Below, piece by piece: positions 46,138-46,233 of a stretch of DNA of 46,233 nt. The notes below the pieces were generated by a model. The model was not told the origin of the DNA, ran no database searches, and was given only the letters and a program-made list of their open reading frames with translations. A program made the position numbers and the translations under genes. Origin of the DNA: Lactobacillales bacterium (GTDB taxonomy: Bacteria; Bacillota; Bacilli; Lactobacillales; Vagococcaceae); contig JAATGB010000098.1 of the NCBI GenBank assembly GCA_015654945.1, positions 1 to 46,233 of the forward strand, given 5' to 3'. The stretch's first letter is position 1. The number at the start of each line of letters is the position of its first letter.

Positions 46138-46233
46138 ATACGGAGTAGCTACTATTTGTTACGGTCGAGAAGTAGACCGGAATTGGTATTCTACGAAAGA
46201 AGAAGCTGAAAAGAGAACGAGGGGCGAAGTGAA
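46124..46233 (+). CDS. Partial small phage protein at the window edge
   Basis: Open from ATG 46124 to the edge (36 codons): MKVTKYGVATICYGREVD... Upstream ggaggt (46113-46118) lies 5 nt before it; the preceding ATG 46121 is also possible. It overlaps the previous gene. Function unknown. Confidence 0.55.
   Translation, partial: MKVTKYGVATICYGREVDRNWYSTKEEAEKRTRGEV

Larger units (their letters stand above)
35875..46233. mobile_element. Temperate phage (prophage), left arm, cut by the window edge
   Basis: A contiguous module typical of Gram-positive siphoviruses: integrase, lipoprotein, CI-type repressor (leftward), then Cro-like, antirepressor, excisionase-like, recombination (YqaJ-RecT), replication organizer, methylase and YopX genes (rightward). 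No gene seen here is broken. Packaging, structural and lysis genes and attR are beyond the window, so intactness cannot be judged. Confidence 0.93.

Noticed and set aside
1-46233. tRNA or rRNA genes
   Set aside because: No cloverleaf or rRNA-like sequence was recognised on either strand while reading; a covariance search could not be run.

Overview
The window is Gram-positive, low-GC chromosomal DNA. The gene families (RNase J1 with RpoY, DnaB/DnaI primosome proteins, an LCP protein, an UPF0374/Ntdp phosphatase, and MurC and a MaoC-like protein of enterococcal type) point to Lactobacillales, most likely Enterococcus or a close relative. This is judged from remembered family sequences; no database search was possible.

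Bases 1-35,840 are ordinary host backbone in short operons separated by clear intrinsic terminators. In order: the tail of a GH1 phospho-glycosidase; a TcyP-like cystine importer; a LysR regulator; radC; a cold-shock gene with a long leader; rpoY-rnjA (minus); a heterodimeric ABC exporter; an LCP cell-wall ligase; an oligopeptide-binding lipoprotein; a Zn/Cd/Pb-type P1B ATPase whose metal-binding domain is a separate gene under an ArsR/SmtB-like operator; recX-mutY; the Ntdp phosphatase; argGH (minus) with an ArgR box; a basic unknown protein; murC; a hot-dog protein plus a Bax-inhibitor-1 protein; polA-mutM-coaE; nrdR-dnaB-dnaI; an M29 aminopeptidase (minus); a TetR regulator; and lepA.

From about 35,875 to the right edge lies the left part of a temperate siphovirus-type prophage inserted just after lepA. 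Integrase, a lipoprotein (possible superinfection exclusion) and a CI-type S24 repressor run leftward. A Cro-like protein, a Bro-N antirepressor, an excisionase-like HTH protein, several tiny overlapping genes, YqaJ exonuclease, RecT annealase, a DnaD-type replisome organizer, a D12 adenine methylase, YopX and small early proteins run rightward. The late genes and right attachment site lie outside the window.

The most interesting signals are in the prophage. The replisome organizer gene carries six contiguous 11-bp iterons followed by ten copies of a 5-bp repeat; neither unit is a multiple of three, so this looks like an intragenic phage replication origin. The last ~35 residues of the organizer match, without gaps, the C-terminal tail of the host's own DnaB encoded 14 kb away in the same window (22 of 35 identical), suggesting a shared docking tail for the host helicase-loading machinery. 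A 7-bp motif (ATACGAA/TTCGTAT) recurs in front of several prophage genes and may mark a phage regulon.
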